A stretch of 64,000 bases of DNA from Asterella californica (taxonomy: Eukaryota > Streptophyta > Marchantiopsida > Marchantiales > Aytoniaceae): positions 4,464,001 through 4,528,000 of the forward strand of contig JAYKYS010000007.1 in the NCBI GenBank assembly GCA_036924285.1, in the 5' to 3' direction. Of this stretch, positions 25,129 through 36,491 are shown piece after piece. The number at the start of each line of letters is the position of its first letter. The stretch's first letter is position 1. The position numbers and the translations under genes were made by a program. Below the pieces are notes generated by a model, which did not search any database, was not told the origin of the DNA, and was given only the letters and a program-made list of their open reading frames with translations.

Positions 25129-27708
25129 ATGGGTTCGGCCACCAGCTTGACTCATCAGCTGCTGTGGGCAGCTTCCTTCGTGCTATGCATCGCCCTCGTG
25201 AACGCGTACGGATCGTGTTTCCCTGCGGTCTTCAACTTCGGGGACTCGCAGAGTGACACGGGGGGCATCCACGCTGCCTTCCCCTCCTTCACACCTGCAG
25301 AATTCCCTCCCTACGGACAGACCTACTTCCAGCAACCGCAGTTTCGGTACTCCGATGGACGTCTCCTCATCGATTTCGTCAGTACGTACTCTGTTTCTCC
25401 TGTCACTGATTCGTCTGATTCGAATCAGAACATAAATCGTCCCAGCCCCTTGCAGTTCAAAGTTCACTGTATTCGTCTGTCGATCTCGTTTGATCCCACA
25501 TTAATGTTTGGCTCTCTTAGTTCTAGAAGTTTGAGATGTTTACCAGTTAGAACTGAGGAAAATTAGTACTTGGGTGTCTGGAGCTTGGCTATCCATGCCA
25601 TAAAAATGTTTCTGCTTTTCATACTTGTCGACTCAGACATCAATCATTTCCTTCTGTTTCTTTCTCTGCCATGAAAGACTGCATTCTGATTCTGAGAGAC
25701 AAGCGTAACAGCCTTCGAAAGCCATCTGCTCCACGGATTTGAATTGAATCACGAACACAGTAGAAAGCTCTCGTTATGCACTTCTATTATCTGCTGAGGT
25801 CTTCTCAGATGTGAGAATGATCATCACAAAAACTGCGCCAAGCTTTGACCGGCCAAATTTCGGACGTTCTGCTCGGAGAAATAGACTGCGTGAGCGAATG
25901 ATGCACTGACAGATGGGCTGTGGCTGGCGATGTCTACCTACCTGTTCATAAAAGGTGACCGTTTTGCTGTTGGGCGGATGTTGTTGTTTTCCCTTGTACA
26001 GCTACGGCGATGGGTCTACCATTCTTGGACCCATTCCTGCAGTCCGTGACGTCAGACTTTTATCACGGTGCCAACTTTGCGACAGCCGGAGCGACGGTGC
26101 TCCCGGTCACGTATCTCAGTCCCTTCAACTTCAACATTCAGCTTCTGCAGTTCATGGAGTTTCAGAAGAATGTGATGATGATCAGAAACCCGCAGAAAGG
26201 CACTCTCGGCAGGACGTCGACGACTATCAGATCCGCCGCGTCGAGTAAGTAATTCTGGTCTCCTTTCCTTCGTTTTTTTCTTACGATGTAAAAACATCTT
26301 TGAAAAGGCGACGAAGTCGTCGGATTTGGAGATTCGAGTCTTTCCAACCTTCCCGCAGAAAGAAACAAAGAAGTCCCGAAAAGATTGAACGCACGAATGA
26401 ACTCAAAAGCACCAGATAAAGTTGGGAAGGAGGGATTGGAGACCTACATATGATTAGCCACTGAGAAGAACAGTCGATGTGGATACGGAGATTCGGCCAA
26501 ACTTTGCATGAATGGTTTGGTGAGATTCTGTCGATTCTAGTGCGTTGTTGGCATCAGAGATGCGAGAGGCATTGATGGCAGAGGAAGTGCTCAGGGACGC
26601 ATTTTGTGTCCAGGCGGTATGTGTTACTTGGACCTGTATGATTATGAGAGGTGTCCTGCCCATGGGGTTTACAGACCTTCCTCGTGGTTGTGTTCCACAG
26701 CATATTCCGAGAAGGTGCACCGGCTGCCCATGCCGGAGTTCTTCAACCAAGCTCTCTACACCATCTGCATCGGAGGTAATGACCTCACTTACGGCTACAC
26801 CCATGGCAAAAATCCCCAGGAAGTCGAGGAGTATGTTCCCGAGGTGGTCGAGCACCTCATCGAAGGCATCAAGGTATATCTACTCGTGAGCACTTGGTCG
26901 GTCGGTCAGTCAGTCAGTCAGTCAGTCAGTCTGTTTCTGTTTCAGATTTCTTTAGCAGAAGACAGTCAAAAGACAGAATGAATGAAGCAAGGAATGAATT
27001 GAATTCTGCTTTGCTTGTATCTGACGGTGGAGGATGGGGTGGGTGCCAGCGTTTGTACTACGCCGGTGGTAGGAACTTTCTCATCTGGGATCAGGAACCC
27101 CAAGGATGTCTGCCCTACACTCTGACCCTGATCCCCCACAATAAGGAAGATCTGGACGAGCACGGCTGCCTGCCACGCTACAACCAAATCACGGCGTTCT
27201 ACAACAACTACTTAAACAACTCGCTGACTGCATTGAGAAATGAGCTGGTGGATTCCACCATCGTCATGTTTTCGACTTTCGAGCTGAAGTCAGAACTGAT
27301 TAAGGACCACAAGAAGCATGGTAAATCATTCTGTCTGTGTGTCTCTCTGTTTTTCGTTACTGTTTCTCCTTCTAAGCTCCGACTTCTGACGAGAGATTGC
27401 TTATGGGAAGTATAAATTGGCTGCTGGTGCTCGGGACAGGTTTCAAATACGTGAACACAGCCTGCTGTGGGGTTCCGAATGAGTATCACTATGACCTCAG
27501 GGTGGCCTGTGGCATGTCGCAAGTGATCAACAACGAGACTTTCGCTTCGACCACATGCGATGATCCCAGTGAGTACATCGTGTGGGATGGAGTGCACACG
27601 ACAGAAGCTGCCAATCGCTATATTGCCCAGCGAATGTTCACCGGCAAATACTTCTATCCCAAGTTCGACAAGCTGATCGACCACTGCAAGCTTGGACCTT
27701 TGACATAG
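25129..27708 (+). CDS. Secreted GDSL-type esterase/lipase, five exons
   Basis: My exon model is 25129-25381, 26002-26244, 26701-26873, 27050-27320 and 27440-27708. All introns are GT-AG with consistent phases, giving 402 residues, the usual family length. A hydrophobic N-terminus (residues about 10-26) is a likely signal peptide, so the enzyme should be secreted or apoplastic. Block I is FNFGDSQSDTGG with nucleophile Ser40. Block II is GANFATAG (107-114). Block III is IGGNDL with Asn192. Block V is WDGVHTTEAAN with Asp363 and His366, so the SGNH catalytic set is complete. The overall layout (SDGRLLIDFV, GCLPYTL, ACCG near the end) matches the plant ENOD8/alpha-fucosidase-like branch of GDSL esterases. 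Family members hydrolyse ester bonds in lipids or cell-wall acyl and acetyl groups; the substrate here cannot be read from sequence. The start ATG has a good context (AAAGATGGG). I see no damage. Confidence 0.93.
26897..26930. repeat. Tetranucleotide microsatellite in intron 3
   Basis: GTCG/GTCA repeats, six or more units of GTCA, lie just inside the third intron of the GDSL gene. Confidence 0.9.
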
Positions 27709-30700
27709 AATCCATCATGTTGACTGATGGCCACACCCATCACTATCCACATTTTTCGGTAGCTTAGAGAGAGTTGGAAGTAATAGTGAAGTGGACGTTG
27801 CAGTAGCACAAGGGTTCGTATTAGAGACCTGAGATTTGGTGCTTCCCACCCAAACACTCACTCGCACACAAACACACGCAAAGCTAGCCACATTGGCTGC
27901 AAACCAAATTTTGTGTGATTATAGTAGCACAAGCGGGTTTGAATAGCTCCCCTAGCCAACCAGAACATCATTACTCAAATGGGTGCATATATACTCCAGT
28001 TGAAGAAAAGTTTACATCAAGAAAATACAATACAATCAAATACCCTGGAAGCGCCCGGTTTCAGTTGCTGTGCACTGTCTGGTTGGAGTGAAATGGATAT
28101 GATTGGTTTATTGGCTTCATATGCTCTCTACTACATTGCGCTCATCCGCTGAAGTCGTTGCACCAGCACGCTTTGACCTCATCAGTAATCTCAACTTTCC
28201 AGATATCAAGTAGAGTTGATCGGCCTTTCAGTTGTCGGCTTGTCTGAATTGAATGAGCAGATAGCGTATGTAACTCTTCTGGACCATATTACTCCCAGCT
28301 ACACCTTCTCGGAGCAAACCGCTCTTCACGATCCAGTTGTCTGCATATCGTAGGAAGTGAATCTTTACTCCCCTTCTCCCGATAAGAAAAGGTGACTATG
28401 AATGACTAGAAAGCGGAAGCCCACGACATTTTTCTTCCGTGACAACCTTGTTGTGAGATTTCACGAAGCAGGACGGATCTACTCTGTAGGTCCTTGACCT
28501 TGATTTGATCGGGAAAAGCTGAATTGCTCAGCAGTCCGAGCTATTCTTCTGAGATGTGGAGCATTCCTCTCACGTAACGGGCGTTAAATTGAACGGCCCT
28601 CAGTTGAAGCGAGGCAGTCCGTCGCTGGTCAAAGAGGGGAAACGACGAGTACCTGCTCGAAAGTTGAAAGCCGACGAGTTCTCCGAGAGAATATGTGTTG
28701 TCAGAGTTGCAGAACTATGAGCAGCTGTGGCAGCGATCTTGAATTCCCGCCGCAAGCTCTGAACTCTCATCCAGTGGACGAGGTCTCTTTCCTTTTTCTC
28801 TCCCTTGTCCCATCCTGTGTGGAAAGTGGCTCATGATCCCTAGAGTTTCCTAGTCGGTTGCCGTAGCCCATGTTGTGTCTTGGGACCGTAACGCCTTCTT
28901 TTGTAAGAGGGAATCACGATTCGAACCGCTACTCGAATTTCAAAACTGGAAACGTTGAGACGCGGCCAAGATTCTCTCGGAGTGGGAGACCGTAGTAATC
29001 TGTCGCTTCCCAAGTTTCGAAGAATAACGATCCATTTCCCAGACACTTGCCTCATCGGAGGAATTCTCCTTCTCACGGACCGAAAGTTGATGATGGGAGC
29101 TGTCTCCAAGATCCAACGTCTATAGCGCGCCTAAGAACGTTATAGACGCTGCATTATTTCAAATTAGTTCACTCTTCTCCTATGGTTAAGTTTAACCGGA
29201 CAGGATCCCATTCTGCAACCTTCCCGCTAATTGTACCGGTAATTAAGTGTGGGTCGATTTCCTTCTCCATCGCAGGAGATGAATCAAGAAAATCTCTCTC
29301 TCGCTCTCTCTCATGCATGAGATTCGCGCTGGAAGGTACAAGTCCGAAGTCGTCTTCCGCTTCTGGAACCGGGGATTCGATATACACGTGCTGACTGCAG
29401 ATCAGGTATACTAAGATGCACTGAAACATTAGGGCAGATGATTTTGGTCCACGGACTCCATCCGGATCATGCATATGAAGGAGCAGTCAGTGATCGCCGT
29501 GAGTATAGTATCCTGTCTCGACTATCCAAGAGGAACTTCGAGCAGAAAACCTCAAGTTCGCTATCAGTTTCTGGTGTGAAGTGACGTTATCAGAATACCC
29601 TGTATGGTCTGATTATACGAGGAAATTAGCCATTTCTCAAAGATTCGATGTAATTAAATTCCTAATTTTGCTGAGAAGAGATCCGATCCGCAAAAGGTCA
29701 ATAAGGAGTCTACGAGTAAGGACCATAGCTGAGGAACTCCTGAGAGTTTCGATTGCTCTCCTTGATTGATGGATCAGGGGACCAAAGTTCAAGGATGAAA
29801 TAATCTCCCATTAGGCGATCTTAACTCGGTCATAGAAGTCCGGATGATAGTCGTAGGCTCGAAGTTAGTGATGTCTACCTTACTTCCTTCCTTCGAGGAT
29901 CGTGCTGGTTCTCACAGAGAAGACGTGTGCTGTAGCTTGCTTTGTGGGGGCACTCTGCTCTGGTCTCCTATCTATGGAAGGAGGGGACACGGGTTTGACA
30001 ACTTTGGCTTAGTCGACCTGCTATTAACGTGGGATTATCTGTGAATCGGACAGATTCCATTATGTGGAGCTCACCACAAAGCTTATCATGCGGGGGGTTT
30101 TTGTCCAACTTCCAAGCTCCCTGCCAGTCAGCAGGCAGCTACGAGTGTATGTAGGCACTTGACCATATCAACGGTGTTCTCGGCAGCAGCATTATCTTAC
30201 AGCGTACTCACGTACCACTTTGTTTTGCAGACAGTTCCGCTTGGATCTCTTTGTCCCGGACTGAATGATGAAACGAACCCATCACGTGTGTCTGCTTTTG
30301 CCGTTGTTAGAAGTACAGATCCTGTTAAAAAATCTGCTCTGCCCAGGACTCCTCTCCGCTGGCAAAGAACAAGATCTCCGAACCGGGAGATGGATGCTCA
30401 ACACGCTTCTTTTAGTTAGAATATGCAATCTCAGTGTTACCCCACTCTACCTAATAACTGACAGAGAAATTATGGCCATTAGCAAGTTCATGTTTCAGAC
30501 CATATATAGCTAGGAAGGGCAAGCAAATAAAGAGCTTGCGGGAAAAGTTCTACATTATTCACTGTCCTCAAAACCTTCCAATTTTCCTACACCAAATGCA
30601 GTGATATTTGGTTTCTGTACCCCACCCACTCTCATAGGGAAGGTTTGGTACTGTATTCCCTCTGTCAGACGTGAAATGTACAACTGAACTGTGTTCCTAC

Positions 30701-31582
30701 TTTCTATTAACTGTTCCATCCACGAAGGTATGTAACTGTTGTCCCCACCATCTGACAACCCACTGGCGGAACTCTGGAAAGGAACCACATTAGAGTTTAG
30801 TGAAGAGTATGTTATACATCTGGTGTACTGCTTTCTCACCCGCAAGGACGGAGGATATCCTTACGATTTGAAGGAAGCAAAAAAGTCAGACGCTAGAGCA
30901 GACCATGTTGTTATCGCTTTCTTCATGGATCCCTACGTCCGTCCAATCTGTGTGGATTATCACTGCTGCCACATTTTTTGAGCTTCGCATCTACTTATAA
31001 TTCCGTCTGTCAGCGTGACATAATAACATTAGATGGCAACTTGAGAATCAGCTGGCGTTCTGTGCGATCCACCAACTCGGGACGATGAAGGAAGCACAAG
31101 AGGAAGTAGTAGTTGGATTAAAAGCATATACTTTACAAACTCAATGGTTCCAGGGAATTATGTACATGGTCTGACGCAACTCAGAATCTAGTATGTTTAC
31201 TCATCTCCCACATCATCATGCAGCACCCTCCTGCTCGAGAACCTACTTGACAGTTTTGTCAATGGTGGCACTTCTTGGTTTTCTGGTTTTCTGTTTTCTT
31301 GGTTTTCTGATGAGGCCAAAGTTCTGGCCAGATTAGATCTAGATTACATTACAGCTTAGGTCTGACTCTCGAACGAAACCTCAGCCTACAGAAACTTGAA
31401 CCCAACTCTCTCCTGTCGTTGCAACGTATAGCGTCAAGTTCGGTCCCGTATACGCATGGATTAGTGGAACCTCTGCCATCTGTCTATCTCTTTGTCCGTC
31501 GACGTCCATGTCTGTGATAGCTTTCGGTGTAGAGGCGTGATCGGACTGGATTGGAGTTATCGGTCACTTCAAAAATTCAAGT
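27709..31582. other. Intergenic stretch, no supported gene
   Basis: Short frames only. Frames of 80-96 codons overlap on opposite strands at 30.55-30.98 kb and match no family I know. No transposon ends, tRNA or large repeats were noticed. It includes the 3' flanks of the GDSL gene and of the minus-strand small Cys-rich gene. Confidence 0.5.
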
Positions 31583-31807
31583 TTAGATCGGAAAAATGCT
31601 GGAGACATTCGGGTAGACAACCGCCGCTGGGTGTCCCATTATCCTTCGACCCTTCGAATGCCTAAAGACCCACACGACGGCACCCAGTGGCCATTCGATA
31701 ACGGCAGCTAATGCGAAGGCCACGAAGCCCACAGTCGGTCCCACGACTCTGCACCTGCAAGGATTTGCGTGCGAGCCACACTCCACGCAGCAAGGAATCC
31801 ACGGCAT
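31583..31807 (-). CDS. Small Cys-rich hydrophobic protein, copy A
   Basis: The frame is 74 residues from ATG 31807 to a TAA at 31583. It begins MPWIPCCVEC, has Cys at 6, 7, 10, 17 and 19 (CC-x2-C-x6-C-x-C), then a hydrophobic stretch (about 21-48) broken by EWP, then the basic FRHSKGRRIMGHPA motif and a VVYP...PI end. The length and the last residues match copy B at 33018 exactly, and 49 of 74 positions are identical by my count. Conservation of both ends is strong evidence that it is coding. From memory it resembles a plant family of uncharacterised short proteins ending in GRRIMGHPA-VVYP. A membrane-associated role with metal or thiol chemistry at the N-terminus is possible but unproven. 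The frame extends upstream through a CT microsatellite, giving an Arg-Glu run that I treat as 5' UTR. Confidence 0.85.
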   Translation of the reverse strand: MPWIPCCVECGSHANPCRCRVVGPTVGFVAFALAAVIEWPLGAVVWVFRHSKGRRIMGHPAAVVYPNVSSIFPI

Positions 31808-31820
31808 CCTTCCGATCCTC

Positions 31821-31821
<1 letters not shown>

Positions 31822-31884
<63 letters not shown>
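31822..31884. repeat. (TC)n microsatellite
   Basis: About 31 dinucleotide units lie 15 bases upstream of the copy A start codon, so they read (GA)n in its presumed 5' UTR. GA tracts in 5' UTRs and core promoters are common in plants. Confidence 0.95.
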
Positions 31885-31887
<3 letters not shown>

Positions 31888-33017
31888 TCAACTTCTTGCA
31901 ACTTCCTCAACTTCTAGAGTGGGAGCTTTCCTGCGCTCCGATGCAGAAAGCACGAGAAAAACGTTCTGAACCGCAATGCTGGACTGAACACCCTCGAAAC
32001 CAGTGAGTGGTAAAAACCCTGAGCCTCTCCTCTGTCACGGATCTGAATCATCCATCGCTCATGCGCTTTGTCGCTTTATACAATGTACAGAATTTTTTTG
32101 CTCAAAGTTCTTCACCAAACTCTCAAATTCTTCTTCAATCACTCCTAGAATCTCGTTGACCTCCCTCAACAGATGTGACCATCCAGCGCTTTGAGCTTCA
32201 CTGTTTACTTTCCAGCTGCGTGCAAGCCTTCTGCAAATCTCTCACAGTTCTTTCTACTCTCACCGTTCCCCGGTGAACGCATAAATTTGGAGTACGCTGA
32301 AACTCGAACCTGTCAAGACTGCTAGTTCACCTTTGGTGCACTTTCTTACCACAACTCGTCGACGCGTGTCCTTCATATCCACGTGGTGGAGCTCACAGCC
32401 CGGCTTTTCGACTTCCACGTTGGGTAGCCCTGGGACGCGGGAACGAACGGGTGCTTGGCACAAGTCCGTTACATCTTCCTTCCACTTCATCCTTGTCCAA
32501 CCAGTACGCTGCCACTTGGCATGACCTAACCACGACACGCGTACAACAGTAACGAGAATATATGCACATCGATCTCTGTCGGCCCCTCCAAGTCCTGTAC
32601 CATTCACCTGGCAACACGTATAGCCTCATATTCTGCAGTCATGCTCTCTTGGTCCTACTACGTGGCGTTTCGGTGCTGGCAAGAGCCGAAGTTTAAACAG
32701 AAGTCTCCTCCAGCACAGCAGCTTACAGACAAACAGACGGACTATCGTCGCCTTCAGAAGCCTTCATTCTGGCAGATTTCGTGCATGTAAACGCTGAAGC
32801 CACTGAACCGAATCGACGCGGAAAGCGCTGACGAGCAGAGTGTTGGAATTGGCGAAGTGCAATACAGAGAGGGAAAGGGTGAAGACGGAGGGAACTCGCG
32901 ATCGGTAGACTCAGAAAGAGGAGCGGTCGAGCTCTCAGTCGTCGAGACTGTCACGTGAATATTGAAGGAGCGAGTGAGTAGCTGCTGGCTGACTGACTGA
33001 TCGGAGAGAGGTGCAAA
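31885..33017. promoter_or_regulatory. Shared divergent promoter region of the paralog pair
   Basis: The start codons of copies A and B lie 1.2 kb apart in head-to-head orientation with no supported gene between, so this interval must hold both promoters. I see no convincing TATA box on either strand. Confidence 0.5.
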
Positions 33018-33242
33018 ATGCCTTACATTCCGTGCTGCGTTCAGTGCCATACGCGCGAGAATCCATGCCACTGCAAGGTCGTAGGTCCGACTCTGGGCTT
33101 CGTGGGATTCGCTCTCTTCGCCCTGGTCGAGTGGCCCGTCGGTGCACTGGTCTGGTGCTTCCGCCATCACAAGGGCCGCAGAATCATGAGGCATCCAGCG
33201 TCCGTTGTCTACCCGAGAATCGCTGCATCCGTCCCGATCTGA
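33018..33242 (+). CDS. Small Cys-rich hydrophobic protein, copy B
   Basis: The frame is 74 residues starting at ATG 33018 in good context (GCAAAATGCC). It begins MPYIPCCVQC with the same Cys spacing as copy A (6, 7, 10, 17, 19), plus an extra Cys at 47. A hydrophobic centre with EWP and the basic FRHHKGRRIMRHPA block follow, and it ends VVYP...VPI. The centre is long enough for a membrane segment or hairpin. It forms a divergent pair with copy A, consistent with a local inverted duplication followed by divergence to about two-thirds identity. Function is unknown. The matching length and the concentration of differences at conservative positions indicate selection on both copies. Confidence 0.88.
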   Translation: MPYIPCCVQCHTRENPCHCKVVGPTLGFVGFALFALVEWPVGALVWCFRHHKGRRIMRHPASVVYPRIAASVPI

Positions 33243-33336
33243 GGTTGAGGAAGAACGAGAGTGTCCTCCAGCAGCTCCAAATTGAGCGCCTCCTCGCTAG
33301 TCCTAAATAGAAATCGAACACATCTGAAGGAAAGGG

Positions 33337-33360
33337 CGGTCGGTCGGTCGGTCGGTCGGT
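33337..33360. repeat. (CGGT)6 microsatellite
   Basis: Six perfect tetranucleotide units about 95 bp downstream of the copy B stop codon, probably in its 3' UTR. Confidence 0.95.
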
Positions 33361-35550
33361 CTGTAAGCGTTTCTATCGGTCAGGGGAACTTCTCGTGGCA
33401 GGAAACCTCAGTTTTCTGTCGGGCCTCCGAATGTTCAACTGCTAAGAAATTGGACTCCAGCAAATGTCATAGCACGTGAAGTGACGAGAAAAGATTTTGT
33501 CCTATAGCTAGACTTTTGTATTAATACTCGGTGCATAGCATTCCGGCTAGGGACATCATCAATCAAAGCGCAAATAAATTCGTTCGGTGTGATGTAGAAC
33601 TCTTCGTCCCGAAGTGAAGTGTAGACACGGGGAAGGAATGTGGTTGAGAAGGAGAACAGCAAATGAAGAAATTGTATAGAACATGTTCATACACTATTTG
33701 TATAAAATTGGCATTATGTGGAATGCCATTGGAGTACATTTCAGTCACATGTCTGTCTATGATGTATGGAGGAACCAGAATGTGATCAGCAAGTGAAGCG
33801 AACTGAGGCGACAGTGCACTATGACAGTCTTCTGTAGGACACCATTGCTCAAATGTTTCTGTCTAAGATTCCGGATTGCTGCCCAACATACTAAAAGATA
33901 ACAAGGTGTACAAACGTATATACTGAGGTGAAGGAAACTGAAGATTGTGTCGCTACATAAGAGCTCAAGTTTCTTGTTACACCGAAGTTTTGAGACATGC
34001 TTCAGTTCTTGTGAGCTTCGCTATACATGTCCACACCTTTTCATCCTGTGGTTGAAAGTCGTTGAAATTTTACCATCAATGACTGATTTTCTCTTTCTTC
34101 CTCTTGTAACAGTCTCCTTCTCCCAGCCTTTTGTCGTCAATCACGTCGGTGATTCAAAACTCCACACTTCAGCAGGAACGTCCAAACTGAGGAGAAAAGG
34201 TAGAGCCACGAGAGTTGATCGGGAAGCAAAAGAAGATATGGGGAAGAGAAGAAAATTAACCGGAAGCAAAAGAAGATATGGGGAAGAGAAGAAAATTAAC
34301 CGGATCCAAAGCAAGAACAGTAAGTACCTAAAGATTGGAAAAGTTTGAGATGAGTCGCCGACTGACTGATTGAGATGGATCATTCAGTCAAGTCAGTAAG
34401 GGTTTACAAGCTGCATACTCTCTAGCTAGAAGTTGCAAAACGGTGCAATATGTCATGGTCATGTGACTACAGTAGTTGAAGAAGCTCAGCGAAATCCTCA
34501 TGATCGAACCGCCTCCTCAGTCGGGTGAGTCAGCCAGTCGATTGTTCAAATAATCCTCCACTTTCAGAGCTCACAATCAAAAGAATGACTGCGCAGAGTC
34601 CTCCACGGGAGGTTCGACCTTGAGAGACTAGAAGTGAGAATTGTGGTAGACTCACCGTCACTCTCATACACCAGACTGACTCGCAGCTCTTTTGACTACA
34701 GGCTCGAGTGACTATGGGATGACATGCAACACTCACAAAGTGACCGTCAGAATCGGTGTTTAATTCCTTCGAGAGGTCAATGAGCTCAGAGAGTGCTATG
34801 CTTCAACAGCTAAGTTCAGTTAGGTTTCCGCGATCATCACCTAAAGTTCGATAGGGTTTAATCACGTGGGCACAACCACAGACAACACGCTAATTAACCT
34901 TGAGACTACAGAAACTAAGCGATATGAATTCGTGCCTCTGCAGTGCTGACGTTTTTGGTGTCTGTCGTTTGCGTTCTGCTTATGCCCCGAGGTATGAAGT
35001 CGATTCTGAAGCACCATTTTTTGTGAGAAGTTGAACTACTCCATGGATTTCGGGATGGCTTTGGACTCAATAGCTTCAAAGATGGATTTTACGGTGAAAA
35101 CCCTGGAATTCAAGAATTGAAAATGTTACTCACTAGTGCCGTGGATGTCCAGTGGAAGTATGGAGGAAAGAACTTCAGAAAGACGAGAGCATCCGTCTTT
35201 CTAAAGTTCCTGGAATCCTTCGGTTTTCAGTTTCCATGGCGAACCATGACAAGCAGCAGTTGGGCCAGGGACTTCTCCACGAGTGGTGCGAGGACTAGTT
35301 GCAAGGAGAAATACATGAAAAATACTGGGTCTCTCTGGTCAAACGCCTACTCAGAAGTTTATGAAGCATTCATAACATCCTCACAAGCTATCATATATAT
35401 ATAAAGTTTTCAATCTGTTGCAAACTTCGCTGTGGAAGAGCCTCCGACCAGCAGAGACTGCCGATCTCTGGAGCAGACGGCACCCTCATAGTACTGCTCT
35501 TGACAGGTTCTGGCTCTTATATACGGTAGCACCGTGCTAGCTGTAATGTC
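33361..35550. other. Intergenic stretch, no supported gene
   Basis: Short unrelated frames only. A 40-bp direct duplication is listed separately. Nothing else is recognisable. Confidence 0.5.
34222..34301. repeat. Perfect 40-bp tandem duplication
   Basis: Two identical copies (34222-34261 and 34262-34301) begin GGAAGCAAAAGAAGATATGG. They lie in a Lys/Arg-rich plus-strand frame (33947-34348) that I cannot otherwise support. Perfect identity suggests a recent event. Confidence 0.9.
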
Positions 35551-35909
35551 CTCAGAGCATCTCCACCCGTATAGAGATAAATACCTCCTTATCTCTAGTT
35601 TACAGATGAAGAGTATAAGATGTTTATCTTTAAGGGAGGAATTTTTTCACCGCACTCCTTCAATGGATCTCTAAAGAATATCAGAAACTCAAACCTTTTC
35701 AAAACTAACAAAAAGCGGTTCTTAAAACGGGTTTATATGGGATTAAAGGGTATTTATTGCGATCTTTAAATTAGAGAAGCGTGGTAGCTTTTAGAGAATT
35801 CCATAAATTAAAGACTAGTATAAAGATCAGGGGTGGGAAATTTTTCTCCTAACTTGCTTCGGAACTAGTGAGAGGACTCTTTAAAGACTCGCAGTAGAGA
35901 TGCTATGAG
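35551..35909. mobile_element. MITE-like element with short inverted ends
   Basis: The left end CTCAGAGCATCTCCAC and the reverse complement of the right end CTCATAGCATCTCTAC match at 14 of 16 positions. The 359-bp interior is AT-rich with no coding frame. A GAGCATCTCCA terminal sequence is common in plant MITEs. I could not settle the target-site duplication or superfamily. Confidence 0.45.
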
Positions 35910-36491
35910 TTCACATGATAAGTGGATTTCTCATCAACTTCATACATTAGAGTAATAGTCTCTCTGCACGTCGATAGGGTTGGTAATAAGCGGCATCTCC
36001 GGACTGTGCACAGTTTCGAACACGCAAAAAGTACAGTTTTCTACAGTTTAGGAGATGAGTTTGATATAGAGTTCCAGAAATTTTTTTCCTCAGTCTCCCG
36101 TAGTAACAGTCGATCTTCGCAAGTCCCTTGAAGTCGAGAATGTCTTCCTCGATCTCCTACCGGCTGGGGGGGATATAACGACTGTGGTAAGTCAATAACT
36201 ACCTCTCAGGTGGTCGAAATGACAGTACGCAGTATACTTGAAGGTCACCAGGAACGAGTTAACGGGTGCAGTCTTCGCACGAGACCGTGTAGCAATAATC
36301 TTGAAAAAAGATTAGACAGTTGCTAGTCGGATAGACGACTACGTTAGCTTGCACCCATTGAAGAGCAGCTGGTGGTGAGTTCATCAGTGCTATTCGAAAT
36401 AAGTGTGTGTTAGATAAGCAGTGATATTCGAAAGCAGTGCTCCATGTAGTGAGAATAGCGGGTTGAAGCTTGAACTAGCTCTGAAGCAGCA

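Noticed and set aside
30555..30981. Overlapping frames of 80-96 codons on opposite strands
   Set aside because: Neither has a recognisable domain or partner exon. They cannot be distinguished from chance.
31808..31910. Arg-Glu repeat extension of copy A and opposite Ser-Leu frames
   Set aside because: All are products of the (TC)n microsatellite. Copy B shows that the protein begins at the MPxIPCC methionine.
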